Below, one piece after another: positions 34,836 through 46,279 of a stretch of 64,000 bases of DNA (positions are counted from its first letter, which is position 1; every line of letters begins with the position of its first letter). The notes under the pieces were generated by a model, which saw only the letters and a list, made by a program, of their open reading frames with translations, was not told the DNA's origin and made no database searches. This DNA is from Bretschneidera sinensis (lineage: Eukaryota; Streptophyta; Magnoliopsida; Brassicales; Akaniaceae), in NCBI GenBank assembly GCA_023935145.1, contig CM043702.1:109030088-109094087 (forward strand), written 5' to 3'. Both the position numbers and the translations under genes were made by a program.

Positions 34836-36007
34836 ATGGCTGAGATGGATAAGGCAGCCCTTTGGCACAATCACTCGGGATGCATGAGCGAAAAAGGCCT
34901 GCAAGTTCTCAACAAGAATGGTTTACTTGATGGTGACAAGGTAGAGAAACTTGATTTCTGCGAATGTTGCGTTCTTGGGAAGCAACATTGGGTCAGCTTC
35001 AACATAGGAGTGCACAAGTCTAAGGGCATTCTTAACTACATTCATGCGGATCTTTGGGGGCCAGTAAGAACACCAACACAGGGAGGTAATCTTTACTTTT
35101 CGTCTTCAATTGATGATTATTCAAGAAAGGTTTGGGTTTATTTGCTTAAAAATAAATCAGATGCTTTGAATAAATTTGTGGTGTGGAAAAAGCTGGAAGA
35201 AACTCAAATGGATAGGATAGTTAAGGTACTAAGAACCAATAATGGCTTAGAATTTTTAACAAGGAACTTGATCAATTTTGTAAGTTAAATGGGATTCTAA
35301 GACATAGAACGGTTGTGAAAACCCCTCAGCAAAATGGAGTTGCTGAGAGGATTAATAAGACCCTTATGGAAAAGGTTAGGTGCATGTTAAATGGTTCCAG
35401 ATTACCCAAATGTTTTTGGGGGGAAACGGTGTCTACTGCTGCGTATTTGGTTAATAGATTGCTCTCTAGGGCTTTGGACCTTAAGACTCCCGAGGAGATG
35501 TGGAGTGGAAAACCCCCTGAGTTTAACAACCTTAGAACTTTTGGATGTGCTGCATTTGCACATCAAAAGGATGATAAACTTAGCCCAAGATCTAGAAAAT
35601 ATAAGTTTCTAGGATATGGGGAAGGGGTTAAGGGGTATAGGTTGTGGTCCTTAGAGCAAAAAGGATTTAAACTCATAATAAGTAGGGATGTCATTTTTAA
35701 TGAGCATTTATTTCCCTATTTGGAGAAAACTAACCTTGCAAGGGATAGTGAGCAAACCAGTTCGATATTTGTGGAGCATAGCATCAAGGAAAATTCAGTT
35801 CAGGTAGAGCAAGGAATGCAAGAAGGTTCGGACCAAGTAGAGCCCATTGATGAAGGCCAAGCTCGGGACACTAATGAGGAGACTGAACTAGAAGGGGATG
35901 ATGCAGTAAGTCAGAATGACTATCAGCTCACAAAGGACCCGGAAAGGAGGCTGGTCAGACCACCTTTGAGATATGGTTTTGCGGCTGCAAATGCAGCAGC
36001 CTCTTAG
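34836..36007 (+). pseudogene. Integrase of element I, one frameshift
   Basis: Frames 34836-35288 and 35315-36007 join across a stop at about 35288. The pre-integrase part is LWHNHSGCMSEKGLQVL and CECCVLGKQH. The catalytic core has YIHADLWGPV (first Asp), SIDDYSRKVWVYLL, and RTNNGLEF where the family has TDNG.EF, so the second aspartate is asparagine. TPQQNGVAERINKTLMEK holds the glutamate. The end includes FGCAAFAHQ, KYKFLGYGEGVKGYRL and an acidic linker. The lost aspartate predicts a dead enzyme. Confidence 0.85.
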
Positions 36008-36048
36008 ACAGAAGGAGGGTAAGTGAACCAGAGACTTACATTGATGTC

Positions 36049-37140
36049 ATGGGATGTAAGGATTCGTCAAGATGGAAACTAGCTATGGAGGAAGAAATAC
36101 ATTCTTTGAGGAAGAACAACTCTTGGGAATTGGTGCACATTCCAGGAAAACAAAGAGTTGTGGATTGTAAGTGCACTTACAAGATCAAAGAAGGGAACCC
36201 TCCAAGAGATAAAGTCTGGTATAAAGCTAGGCTGGTGGCAAAGGGGTTCATGCAAAGAGAAGGCATAGATTTCACAAAAACTTTCTCACCTGGACACAAG
36301 GTGGAGGAAATGGTGATTATCCTTATCTATTTTGATGATAAGTTGTTGGTTGGGAACAACAGGGAGGGGATAGAAAGGTTGAAGTCTCAACTCAGTTCGG
36401 AGTTCAAGAGGAAGGATCTTGGCCTTGCACAAAAGATCCTTGGGATGAGAATAATTCGAGAAAAGGACGAAAACGGGTTGAAGGTTTCTCAGTCTTCCTA
36501 CATAGAAAAGGTGTTATATAAGTTTTCTATGCAAGATGGTAAACCAGTAAAGATTCCCCTTGCTGGTCACTTTTAGTTTTCCAGTGAACAATGTCCTAGA
36601 ACGAATGAGAAGAATAAGGAAACGGAAAAGGTCCCTTACTCTGGTGCGGTTGGATCAGTTATGTTCATGATGGTAAGCACTAGACCCGACATTTCACAGG
36701 CAATTAGTGTTCTCAGTAGATTTGTGAGTGATCTCGAAAATGAGCTTTGGCTTGGAATGAAGTGGTTGCTGAGGTATTTGAAGGCTCAGTTGCAGCCAGT
36801 GGTAGCACTCTAAAAAACCGAGGCAGAGTACATAGCAGCAACGGAAGCTATAAAGGAGGCTATGTGGTGCAAAGGGTTGTTGGAAGAGTTAAAGGTCCTA
36901 AAAGAGTAGGTGGTGGTGTATTCGGATAGCCAAAGTGTGTTGCACTTGTGTAAGAACACAGTGTTTCATGAGGGGACTAAGCATATGGATGTTCGGTATC
37001 ATTTCGTTCAGGAAAATGTTATGAAATGATGCAATCATATGGACAAAGTCGCAACGGAAGAAAATCTTGCAGACTTAGGTACTAAAGTTCTACTTCCAAG
37101 CAAGTTCAATCATTGCCTTAGACTTCTTAGGATTTGAGTC
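36049..37140 (+). pseudogene. RT and RNase H of element I, internal deletions
   Basis: The RT start (WKLAMEEEIHSLRKNNSWELV, YKARLVAKGFMQREGIDF) runs to TFSPGHKVEEMV and then continues in frame straight into LIYFDDKLLVGNN. The segment holding the first catalytic aspartate of copia RT is deleted, while the second motif survives as YFDD. RNase H shows STRPDISQAISVLSRFV and EAEYIAATEAIKEAMWC with another deletion between LRYLKA and VVAL, then VYSDSQSVLHLCKN and a late stop. It cannot be active. Confidence 0.85.
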
Positions 37141-37227
37141 GGATGATATGGTGACTCAAGTTGAGTTTGGATCCTAAGTTCTCCACACTATGGGTTCGGT
37201 TTTAGTTGCTTAGAAAAAGATAAAGAT

Positions 37228-38069
37228 TGTTGGGATTTATCTAAGAACTAAAGAGAGAAAAATTCAGTATCAAGTCAGCATTGTGCGTCGCGGCCAAGGC
37301 TTGGGCACCACGGCCTCTAGCATGCTCGGATCTCTTCCCCTCGAGGTCGGGCCACGGCCTCCAGAAGATGGTGCTTTGTTGCATTGTTGTGCGCCGCGGC
37401 CTGCCCTGTTCAAAGCTGCGGCACCAGGCACACTTGGAGCATGGTTTTCAACCTCTTGTGATGGTGCATGGGACTTGGTCAAAACGCACAGGATCACTTA
37501 GACTTGTTGAAAGGCTATTATTGATTGGTCCTCAAGATCTAAGGGTTGAGATTGACTTCAAGATTAGTTCAAGAAGTGGTTGCACTATATAAAGGATCAT
37601 CTAGGAGCAATTCATGATATGACATGAGAATGTGTGTGAAATAGAACACATGGTGTGTGAGAGTGCAAAGACAATAAACACAAGAGAGACTCATTGTAGA
37701 GAGGCTGGTTGTTTAGAGAGATAGTAGTGTAGATTGGGGATTCAAGGGCTTTGTAATTGGAATTTTCTTGGGGAAAATTCCAGGGAAACACTTAGTCCTT
37801 ATCACTTTCTTTTTCTCTTCTTTCGTTCTTCAAGAACAAGAGGGTTCTTGAAGAGGTGTTCCTGTAATTGTAAGAACTCCATTGATTTAGTGTAGAGAGC
37901 TCAGAGGAGCTCACAGGGACGTAGGGATATTGTCGAACCTCAATAACAATTGCTTGTGTTCTTTCTTTGATTATCTAATTGCTGTTTGCTGTTTATTACA
38001 AGTCATTCTAGACTTGGGTGTTTGGAAAGATCACAACCTGAGATTCCGCAAGAAAGTGATTTTTCAACG
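37228..38069 (+). repeat. 3' LTR of element I
   Basis: 842 bp, starting TGTTGGGATTTATC. It matches the 5' LTR with scattered substitutions and a few short indels. Confidence 0.9.
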
Positions 38070-38074
38070 GATGT

Positions 38075-39083
38075 GCTTGGGATGTATTTCATGTTGAAAT
38101 TTATTGATAAATAAATATAGGGTAATTGCTTCTAAAAAAATTTATATTGTACGTGTTGAAAGAAAAATGAGTGAAAAAGAGTACCATATATAAAAGTTTA
38201 TTTATTTTTTTGTACCGGGAGTCTTTTCATTGATTGAGCTTAATTAGATATATATGAAGTTAATCGGTTGCGCATTGTATAGATCAAGTAATCATAAAAC
38301 TAAGACCGTCATTTTGGTTTCGAAAAAAAGAAAAGAAAAAAATCGCACGTACAATCCTTATATTATATAGGTACGGTAATTAAGTCGTCATTGGACTACA
38401 AATTTCGTGATATAGATCTTCCAACATTATCATATTGATTGCAATGTGTCCTTTAACTCATTAATCACCAAAAAAATTAATTTTTTTAACATGATATACG
38501 GTATGTAGATAACTTGATATAAGGTCAGAAAAATAATTTTTTTTATAGGAGCACTGATTTGTTTTTATTTATAATTTTATAATTATCACAAAAAATAGCT
38601 CATGATCGAGTTAAAAATTCATAGAACTTTTTTTGGTTAACCTTTAAATAGTTTTTAGAGTTTATTAAGATATGCTTTAATGAATTCTACCATTTCAAAT
38701 GAAAAAATAAACATTACATACAATAAAATAAAAAAAAAAATTATGGCATGTTGAGTACTTCTAGTTCCGAATTAATTAGTGGTTTAGAGATCTGAGACCT
38801 AAATACTATAGCCCAAAGTTGATGAACCTTAGGTGAAATTCTCCTAAATACTACCATTTCTTGTAAAGTTTAAGGTTTGCTTAGAGGACACCTAACAGAA
38901 CTCTTTCAAACAACCCTTATTCTCTTGACAGCTTGATCAACTTAAAGTATATACATTTTGATAGTACTCAAAAGCAAACTCATAAAATAGTCTTAAATAG
39001 AATTTTAACAGAAGTATTCTGAGCAAAAATGTCTACCCACAACTTAGGATTCCAGAGAGAGACTAATTAATTATTAGCAAACT
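38075..39083. other. 3' flank of the NAC gene
   Basis: About 1 kb of AT-rich sequence without a coding signal. It should contain the 3' UTR and polyadenylation signal of the minus-strand NAC gene next to 39084, but I cannot fix the cleavage site. Confidence 0.4.
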
Positions 39084-42000
39084 CTACTTGTTGGAAAACT
39101 TCAAAATGTCCAATTCACCACCAAGGTATTGACATGGGAATTTCTGAGTAGAAGTACTGCCCATATGATTATCAACAACAACTTGTTGGGATGACGCAGG
39201 GTTATTGCATTTGGTTTGATGATGATGAGAATCTATCTGGTGCTGTTGAGATGCAAGAAGCTTATCCAAAAACGACCAATCAGTACCGTTGAACCTCTCC
39301 TGTTGTTGCGGCACAAGGCCTGATGTTGTTAGCCTCAGTAGGTTTTGAGAGCATTCAATGTCCATATTGTTCAAAGAGAGCACAGAAGCTGATGATATAA
39401 AGGATGGGGCGCCAACTACTGATTCTGGACTAAATAACTGAGGGAGATGCATGGAGGATGATGACCCATCAAAGCCGTAATCGTATATCGACTGTAGATG
39501 ATGATGACTTTGTCTTGGCTGATCAAATATTGTAGAAGAAGAAGCGTTAGCCTTCATGTGATGGGTATTGAAATGTTGTACTTGATGATCTTCTTGACCA
39601 ACTTCTGTTTGCAATCCCCTATTGTGATGATTCTTCTTCTTGAACACCCTGCAGACAACCCATCCATCTTCCTGCAGGTATAGCAATCACAAAATTGTTA
39701 ATATATATAGTAGTAATTTTTTTTGGAATTATATGAGAGATTATGTAATGTTTGATTTTTTTTTTGTTGACTTTTTGAAGATCAATGTGTCATGACTTTT
39801 GGCGGCTTTGATCACTAACCCGAGTATATGCAAACTGATGTTCACATGTACTCGAAAAGCATAGAATAAATTTTGCAAGAATAGCTTTTGAGGAGTTATA
39901 CCAGCTTAGTTAGTGAGGAATCAAAATGCAAAACATGGGCTAATTACTTATCCTGACTCTTCTTATTACATGAGCTAACCCTTTTCATCCCGTTTATTTT
40001 ACACAAAAGTGAGAATGAGATAGATAAATGCTCTAAAGATGAAGCCTAAAAGGGATAGAGGGGATGAGGCGTTAGTAAAGTGTATTACCTCATGTGAAAA
40101 GAAAAGGAACATAGTTACCAAATTTAAGATATGGTATTCTTATTTTTCTTGGACATGAGAAAACATGCTTTACCAACGAAAATACCATTACCTCGTTATC
40201 TCAATTATTCTCAAGATTCTTTTTTAGAGTATTAATCCAATTTTATTTCTTGTGCAAACTAAATGGGGACTTAGGTGGTGTTTGGTTAATTTCTCTATGT
40301 TTCTAGATTATAGGTAGCTGTAGGTGGGTGAATGTATTAGTACCTGAACCTCGAAGTTGTCATCTTCCAAACGATACTCGTGCATGATCCAATCAGTCTT
40401 TTGACCGTGAGGAGCACGCCCTGTGTAGAAGACAAGGGTTTTTCGCATGCCAATCCTTTTAGAGTTAATACCGAGATGAATGACCTTGTCCCTCCCTGTA
40501 GCTTTCCAGAAACCAGCAGTGGTTGCCCGATTCGTTCGAGTTCCGGTTGGGTATTTTTTGTCCTTATGACTGAAGAAATACCACTCGTTCTGAGGGCCCG
40601 ATCCGATTCTGCATTTGTCTGCACAATGATCAAAGAATTCGTTAATCATTGTACTAATTGAAATGTTATTTTTTTTTCTTGGTGATCTGTGTGGATCAAG
40701 GGAAAATTCAGTGCGGGGGCAACTTGATTTTTAGAAAATAAAATAATACTATAGATATTTACAAATTTACTCCTAATTAAAATTTTCTATTCCAAATATA
40801 GATGATATGTTTGTGGCTCAAAGGAGGTCAATGCCTAAAGTGCAACAAGTTTCAAACTTATAGATGTTTACAAATTTACCCCGCTTAAAATTTGTTATTC
40901 CAAACATGGATGATATGTTTGCAGCTCAAGGGAGGTCAAGGCGTAAAGGGCAACAAGTTTCAAACTTACATCATTTTTAGGTTGAATTATTTTATCAAGT
41001 TATTGATAGGTAGTTTCAATAGCTTAACAATCGATTCACAAAGGTGAATACTGAGTTACTTCTTTTGTGGTGTATTTAAATCGAAGTGATTCATTTACTT
41101 CTTTTGATAAGCAAAAATTGATTCGACTTGATGGGCTTTATACATGTGAATTTTCTCTGATGAATCTTATAGCACTTGATAGTCAACTTAAGAATTATGC
41201 CATTGATTTCCGCTCAGATAATGAGTTTTTAAAGTTGAAAGGGATTGGTGACCTTTCTGAAAAGTTAGTGGAGACAAAAATATATTGTATATCCATCGGT
41301 ATACTTGCTGTTGAAGTTGGCTTTCATCTTACTAGTTGCAACAACAAGTGTTGGAAGAACTTTTTTACGATGAGCATTATAAAGAATCGAATGTACAATC
41401 TTTTGAGGCATTAATTATTGGATGATTACAATCATTGAAATATATGCTTTTGATAGTATTGAAAACAAAAAAAATCCTATGTCGATTCCAAAAAAAAAAT
41501 CACGTAGGAAACAGTCAATTGTAAATGGAACTAGTACAAGTGTTTTCTTTTGTTAGTTTTTGTAATGAAAAGAGAAGGTTAATATATGAAGAAAAAAAGC
41601 ATGTATACAAGTTAAGAAATACAAAATATGCTTTTATTTTATAAAAAAAATGTCATCAATATTTATATTACTTTCTTTTTAAATATGTATATTTATTGTT
41701 CACTTATATAATATGAATGTGTATATATCACAAATTTTATAGATCGCCATTGTATGGGATTTCAAATGTAAAAATTAATTATGTTACATGCTTGCAAGTC
41801 TAGGCAGAAGAATTTGCATGCATATGTTTTCATGAATGTGCAAAGCTTAATTATATAAACAGTTTCAGTTAATCGATCAACTGATCATATTGATCAAAAT
41901 TAATTAGATCGGTTAATGTCCAAATATTTAGATTAATTTAGTCGAAACAGTTAAAAAAATTAACCGAAAAAAATTCAGTTAAAATTTTTAATCAACCATT

Positions 42001-42279
42001 TCGATGGTTTGCACACCCCTACCTATATGCATTTGAAAGTGTCTTACATATTGTAAATTAATTAAAGAGAATTAAGATGAAGAAATCAAAAGGGGTTTTA
42101 ATTAATTAATTACCTTTGAGATCCCAAGGCTCAAGTTTGTTGAGATCAACCTCCCTTATAACATCAAGGTCAATGGCTTCATAAGAGACCTTCTTCCTTA
42201 GGTAATAGTACAAGAGCTCCTCATCAGTTGGATGAAATCTGAAACCCGGAGGGACTGAAAGCTCTCCGTTTCCTCCCAT
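39084..42279 (-). CDS. SMB: NAC-domain transcription factor, SOMBRERO/BEARSKIN clade (3 exons, 342 aa)
   Basis: Exons 42279-42114, 40618-40344 and 39671-39084 join to 1029 bases; the introns begin GTAATT and GTACTA and end TGCAG. Exon 1 (55 codons plus one base) has [18 protein letters not shown] and [18 protein letters not shown] subdomains A and B. Exon 2 has [37 protein letters not shown] and [18 protein letters not shown] (C, D). Exon 3 opens with [16 protein letters not shown] (E), then a variable His/Ser/Gln-rich tail with [17 protein letters not shown] proteins bind DNA as dimers in the nucleus. The [17 protein letters not shown] stretch points to the SMB/BRN group, which in Arabidopsis controls root-cap maturation. 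The NAC call is certain; the SMB assignment is from memory of the clade. The frame is intact, the only such gene in the window. Confidence 0.92.
40752..41430 (+). pseudogene. hAT transposase C-terminal remnant in NAC intron 1
   Basis: On the plus strand (antisense to the NAC gene) the sequence reads [21 protein letters not shown], then ELFYQVIDR, and in the 41067-41414 frame [51 protein letters not shown] and [11 protein letters not shown]. This is the end of TTF-type zinc-finger/hAT-dimerisation transposases. It has frameshifts and stops. A 109-bp block (from TAGATATTTACAAATTTAC at 40752 and TAGATGTTTACAAATTTAC at 40861) is tandemly duplicated. Terminal inverted repeats were not identified. 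Confidence 0.75.
41830..42021. repeat. Short AT-rich repeat with GGGGTGTGCAAACC-type end
   Basis: Rich in TTAATC, AACCG and CAGTTA words that occur in both orientations. The right end reads GGTTTGCACACCCCTA, a common end of small plant DNA transposons. The left border is uncertain, with ATGAATGTGCAAAGC near 41833 as a weak partner. It could instead belong to the hAT remnant beside it. Confidence 0.35.
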
Positions 42280-42380
42280 ATTCGTCCTCTCGATCTAACT
42301 ACTCTCTTAACCTGATGGCCAAACAAATTACCCACTAAAAGATAGCCAGATAAACAAGGGTTTTTGGATGCTGCTAAAAA

Positions 42381-42387
42381 CTATATA
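42381..42387 (-). promoter_or_regulatory. Possible TATA box of the NAC gene
   Basis: The minus strand reads ACATTATATAGTTTTT about 100 bases before the ATG, which would give a short 5' UTR. A second TATA-like run (CTATATATATTTA, about 43090) lies further upstream, so the true start is uncertain. Confidence 0.35.
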
Positions 42388-43740
42388 ATGTTTCCATGCA
42401 TCAACAAATAATTAAAGATTTGAAGCTTTGTTTAAATCATTAGATCTGTATTTACAGTAGACCATGTTAAGGGTATAAACACCTCTCTTTTTTTACTGTT
42501 TCTCTTTGTTTTGGCTTTACATGATGATCAAATGAATGTTAAAATAGGTGTTAGAGACCAAAATAAACAGAAGTTAACAAGCATTAATTATTTATATTCA
42601 AGAAAGAAATCAAATTCATTACTAGAAATATTTTTCATGCATGTTTCATATATTTCTTGAGCTTCAGTTATAAAAAATTCCCAGAAATGGCTTTGGTAAA
42701 GAAAAAAAGTGTTTGTTTTGTTAGATCAACAAGCCAAAAGAACATGCATGGGCATATTGTACGAGAAATTCTTTCACTATGGGAGATACTTGGGTTAGAG
42801 ATATCAAGCGCGTCTAATAACATAAATTTTTATTTTCTCATGTCATCTGACGGTGTCCAATACTTCGGGTAAGAATTTTTTCTACTTAAGTAACCTTATT
42901 ATTCTCAAGCACTTTTCTAGACAAACAAAATAATATTATCAAGATATAGAGAGATCAACTTTAACTTTGATGTAAACCAAAGGAGAATGAAGGTTAAAAT
43001 AAAAATAGCGAGGAGAGTATAATCTTGAGAAAGACAAAAATCCAAAGTTACAAGGAGGAAAGTAATAAAAGCAAAAAGAATGGGAAATAAATATATATAG
43101 CTAGAAAAAAAATAGAGAGAAGAGCAGACCTTTGAGAGATCGAAATGGTTTTCTTCGATCAGTGACAAATGGAAGAAGACAACCCACAAACAAAAAAGCA
43201 AGCTACCCAATTTCTTAGCTTCAAGGGCGATGTTTATAGTTAGGGTTTTATTATCTCTATTCTATTCTCTTCTTACTTCTTCTTAGAAAGAGTGACAGAA
43301 AGATGTGTGGATCGGTGCCAAGATTGTTAGCAGAGGACTGACAATCAAGGATGGATGGGTACAGAAATAATGAAATTAATAAAATAATTAATATTACCAT
43401 TAGCTAATGCCTAAGGGAAGAAAATATACTATATATTATATAATAATGTGAAAATATATTATGAATCTTCTTTTACTAATTAGTAAATGTCCGTTGAATA
43501 GGAGACCATAGTCCTGAATATCGCCTCATTAGTATGAAGAAGATCTGCATAACTGTCCATTACTACTTTTTTTATTTTTTATTAACATTTTTTGTCTTTT
43601 TTACCCTTCTGTCTACAGTTTTATGCACACTGGTCAGAGTCAAATGAGAATGGAGGAAATTCCTCTTTTTGTTTCTTTTATTCCACCATTCCTTTTTTCT
43701 ATTTATTTATTTATATATTATATACCATCATTTGTCTTAA
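42388..43740 (-). other. Upstream region of the NAC gene
   Basis: Low-copy-looking AT-rich sequence with CT-rich runs near 43250-43285. No coding motif is seen. It probably holds the promoter and perhaps a longer 5' UTR. Confidence 0.4.
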
Positions 43741-43794
43741 TAATATTCTTATTGCGTAGTAATATGACCAAAATAATATGATCCAATGAGAGTT

Positions 43795-44357
43795 GAACAC
43801 GTGGTCAACTACTCCTAGATAGTGAAGTGACCCAAGTTGCTTTGGTCGGCAGTAGAGTGCACGTTATTGTTGTTCCGAACACCTTCACATGATAACTCAA
43901 GCAGAAGTCATCTTCTATGGATAAAAAGTCATCATCCCTTATGAGGCTCGAGACTTAGAAGTTACATCCCAACAGTGTTCGAATTTGGAAGACTAGGCAA
44001 GAGACTCATCAACACCTATATAAAGAACCTTTAATCTTAGAAGAAGAGGAGGGATACAAAGATATATAAAAGAGCAAAGACATATACATATAAAAAAGAA
44101 AAAAACACACAGTAAGAGATAAAAACCATAGAAAACTCTAGGGAGAAAACACATGAAGAACAAAAAGAATCATCATAGTTTTCTCCTCTTCCTGAATATC
44201 CTTTCACCATGATATAACTCTCCACTCTATTCTCTCTTAAAAACATTTACTAACTTAAGTATTAAAAGGTCATTCCCGAGAGACTTCTTTTATAAGTGTC
44301 AGAATACTCTAAGCTCAGAGGAAACACTACACTTCGAACTCCTCTCATCCAGAGTGT
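43795..44357 (+). repeat. LTR-like remnant
   Basis: Contains CACCTATATAAAGAACC (promoter-like), an A-rich leader and TTAAGTATTAAAAGGTCATTCCCGAGAGA, which resembles the end of a plant gypsy LTR. It abuts the E/F-family LTR fragment at 44358 and lacks a coding region. Borders are not clear. Confidence 0.4.
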
Positions 44358-44672
44358 TGATGCTGAAATTCTGTCGAAATCAGAATCGTCGAAGAATGAG
44401 ACCTGCACACACAAAATGAAGCTAAAATCTAAAGTCACGAAGATCGGGGGGGGGGGGGGGGGGGGGGGGGAGGGGGAGTGTGCCTCCGAAGGAGTCTCCA
44501 ATGCCTAAGTTAGTTTTGGGCTTTTTCTAGAGAAAAAAAGAAATCAAAGAAAATAGGGACAGTGTGTTTAGAATTGTCTGTACCTGTTGGTTTATGAGGA
44601 TCCTATTTTTATAGTTTGTTAAAGTAGAGTTTGATCAGGAGAATAATTGTAGTGTTATGATAGGAATGATAA
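44358..44672 (-). repeat. LTR fragment of the E/F family, with a run of 25 G
   Basis: Starts TGATGCTGAAATTCTG and follows the LTRs of E through ACCTGCACACACAAAATGA, GTGCCTCCGAAGGAG and AATGCCTAAGTTAG to TTGTAGTGTTATGATAGGAAT. No internal region adjoins it, so it is a solo or broken LTR. Where the E LTR has GGATGGGG this copy has G25 (44446-44470) followed by AGGGGGAG. Confidence 0.7.
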
Positions 44673-45395
44673 TGTAAAATATAAAAATGTTCTTGTTTTT
44701 AAATTTGCAATAAATAATTCTATTATTCTTATTAATTAACTAGTCCCTAATTTTGGCCCATGTATGTAGATCATGTAGCATGTGACATGATATATACCTC
44801 CAAATGTATAACAAGCTAGAAGACAGAAAACATTTTAAAATTTGAAATCCAAGGAGAAGCTTAGGCCCTGTTGTTAAAACCAAGGTGATTGGTGAGTTTA
44901 GTTGATTAAATCGTAAAAATGGTTTTGGACATTAAAATTACCAAAAAAACATGCAACATATTAATAATCAAAAGGTCCTAGCTTGAATCAAGTTCACCAA
45001 ATTTAGGCAATACTGCATTAAATTCAGTGTAAGTATGTGAATTATATGTACATGGTGTTCATCAATTTTGTTGGGTGCTGTTATTTGGTAGCCTATATTA
45101 GTTCAAGGCTTTATCACTAGGCCTCTTTTATATATATATAAAATTAAATTTGGACACAATTTTTCAAAATTTTCAATGTCATAATATGATCTAACAGAGA
45201 GGTAATTATCAGCAATTTGTTTCATTGGTTGTTAAATGAATTAGAATCTGCAGGCTAAAAACTCTTTTATGATAAACAAAATGTATTGTTTTATGAAATA
45301 GGATGGAATAATTCGATCAAGTCTATTATATAGTCTATAGACCAAAAAGATAAGAAAGTATACTAATATGTATTCACAATCTAACTCACGTCATC
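44673..45395. other. Unassigned AT-rich sequence
   Basis: About 720 bp; I see no coding, RNA or transposon signal. Confidence 0.3.
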
Positions 45396-45403
45396 ATTGT
45401 GAA

Positions 45404-46271
45404 TAGAGGTGGCAAACGAGTTAGATCGAGTCAATCGGATTCGAGTTATATTGAATCTTGGGTCGCGAGTCACTTCGTGTCGAGTAGAGTCGGGTTTGGA
45501 TCATTTCAGTCTCGGATCGTATCGGGTCTCAAGTCATGTTTGATCGGGTCGGTTCGGGTCATTTCGAGCTAAGATCGTGTCGGGTCGAGTCATTTTGAGC
45601 TAGGATCGTGTCGGGTCGGGTCAACAAAAAAAATATATGCTTAATTAAAAAATATTTTATTTGTATGTACTAGAACTAAACGAGTTACATTGTCAAATAC
45701 GTAAATATTAATTAATACTTAATTTTTAAATAATATATTTAAAATTTTTAATGCAATATGCAATGTTATGATTCTTAATCCCAAAATTCAGTCTTAAATT
45801 ATCTCAAACAATTGGTCCACAAAGTTATTTTCACTAGTAACGTCTTATACCAAATTTTGGAGATTAAATTTCATATAATCATTTCATTCCATTATTTTTT
45901 TCAAGACAATTAAAAATAAATTTTTATTGTGACTTGAAGAACAATACAAAATTTACTATTCTTCTCTATTTTTTATTTGAAATTAATGAGATTACGCATA
46001 TTAATAGAATGCTGAACCATGCATATCAACACATGTAAATCAATAATTAATTAACTGTTATATAATTTATTTTATGTAACAACTACTAGTAAATTAGCTA
46101 TTATCCCAGTTTTAAAAAACAAATTATTTTTTTATAAAAAAAATATTTTCAAGTCATTTTGGATCGGATCGTTTCGAGTTTTAATCGAGTCGAATTCATA
46201 TCATATTATTTTGATATATTTTCAAATCGGGTTTGGATTGGGTCGAATCGAGTAAGATTTTACCACCTTTA
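45404..46271. mobile_element. Non-autonomous hAT element with GGGTC-rich subterminal repeats
   Basis: 868 bp flanked by an exact 8-bp duplication ATTGTGAA (45396-45403 and 46272-46279). The ends are inverted repeats: TAGAGGTGGCAAA on the left and, on the opposite strand of the right end, TAAAGGTGGTAAA (11 of 13 match). Inside each end are dense TCGGGTC/TCGAGTC words (about 45425-45625 and 46150-46255). The middle is AT-rich with no ORF. Eight-base duplications and short inverted repeats define hAT elements. Confidence 0.85.
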
Positions 46272-46279
46272 ATTGTGAA

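Larger units (their letters stand above)
32516..38069 (+). mobile_element. Element I: copia element with two LTRs and perfect target duplication
   Basis: LTRs start TGTTGGGATT; the 5' copy ends CCAACA (33337) and the 3' copy TTCAACG (38069), a changed last base. The 5-bp GATGT flanks both ends (32511-32515 and 38070-38074), so this is a complete insertion. Primer site TGGTATCAGAGC lies at 33339-33350 and the polypurine tract ends at 37227. The interior is only 3.9 kb because parts of RT and RNase H are deleted. Confidence 0.9.
40619..42113 (-). other. Intron 1 of the NAC gene, enlarged by transposon remnants
   Basis: 1495 bp, GTAATT...TGTGCAG. It contains the hAT transposase remnant (40752-41430) and a short AT-rich repeat ending GCACACCCCTA at 42021. 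Intron 2 (39672-40343, 672 bp) has no recognised repeat. Confidence 0.8.

Noticed and set aside
40337..40661. Overlapping frames on both strands across NAC exon 2
   Set aside because: Shadows of the real exon reading; only the spliced frame keeps NAC subdomains C and D.
42917..43210. 97-codon hydrophobic minus-strand frame upstream of the NAC gene
   Set aside because: T-rich composition gives Phe/Leu/Ile strings; no motif, and it lies where the NAC promoter or 5' UTR is expected.
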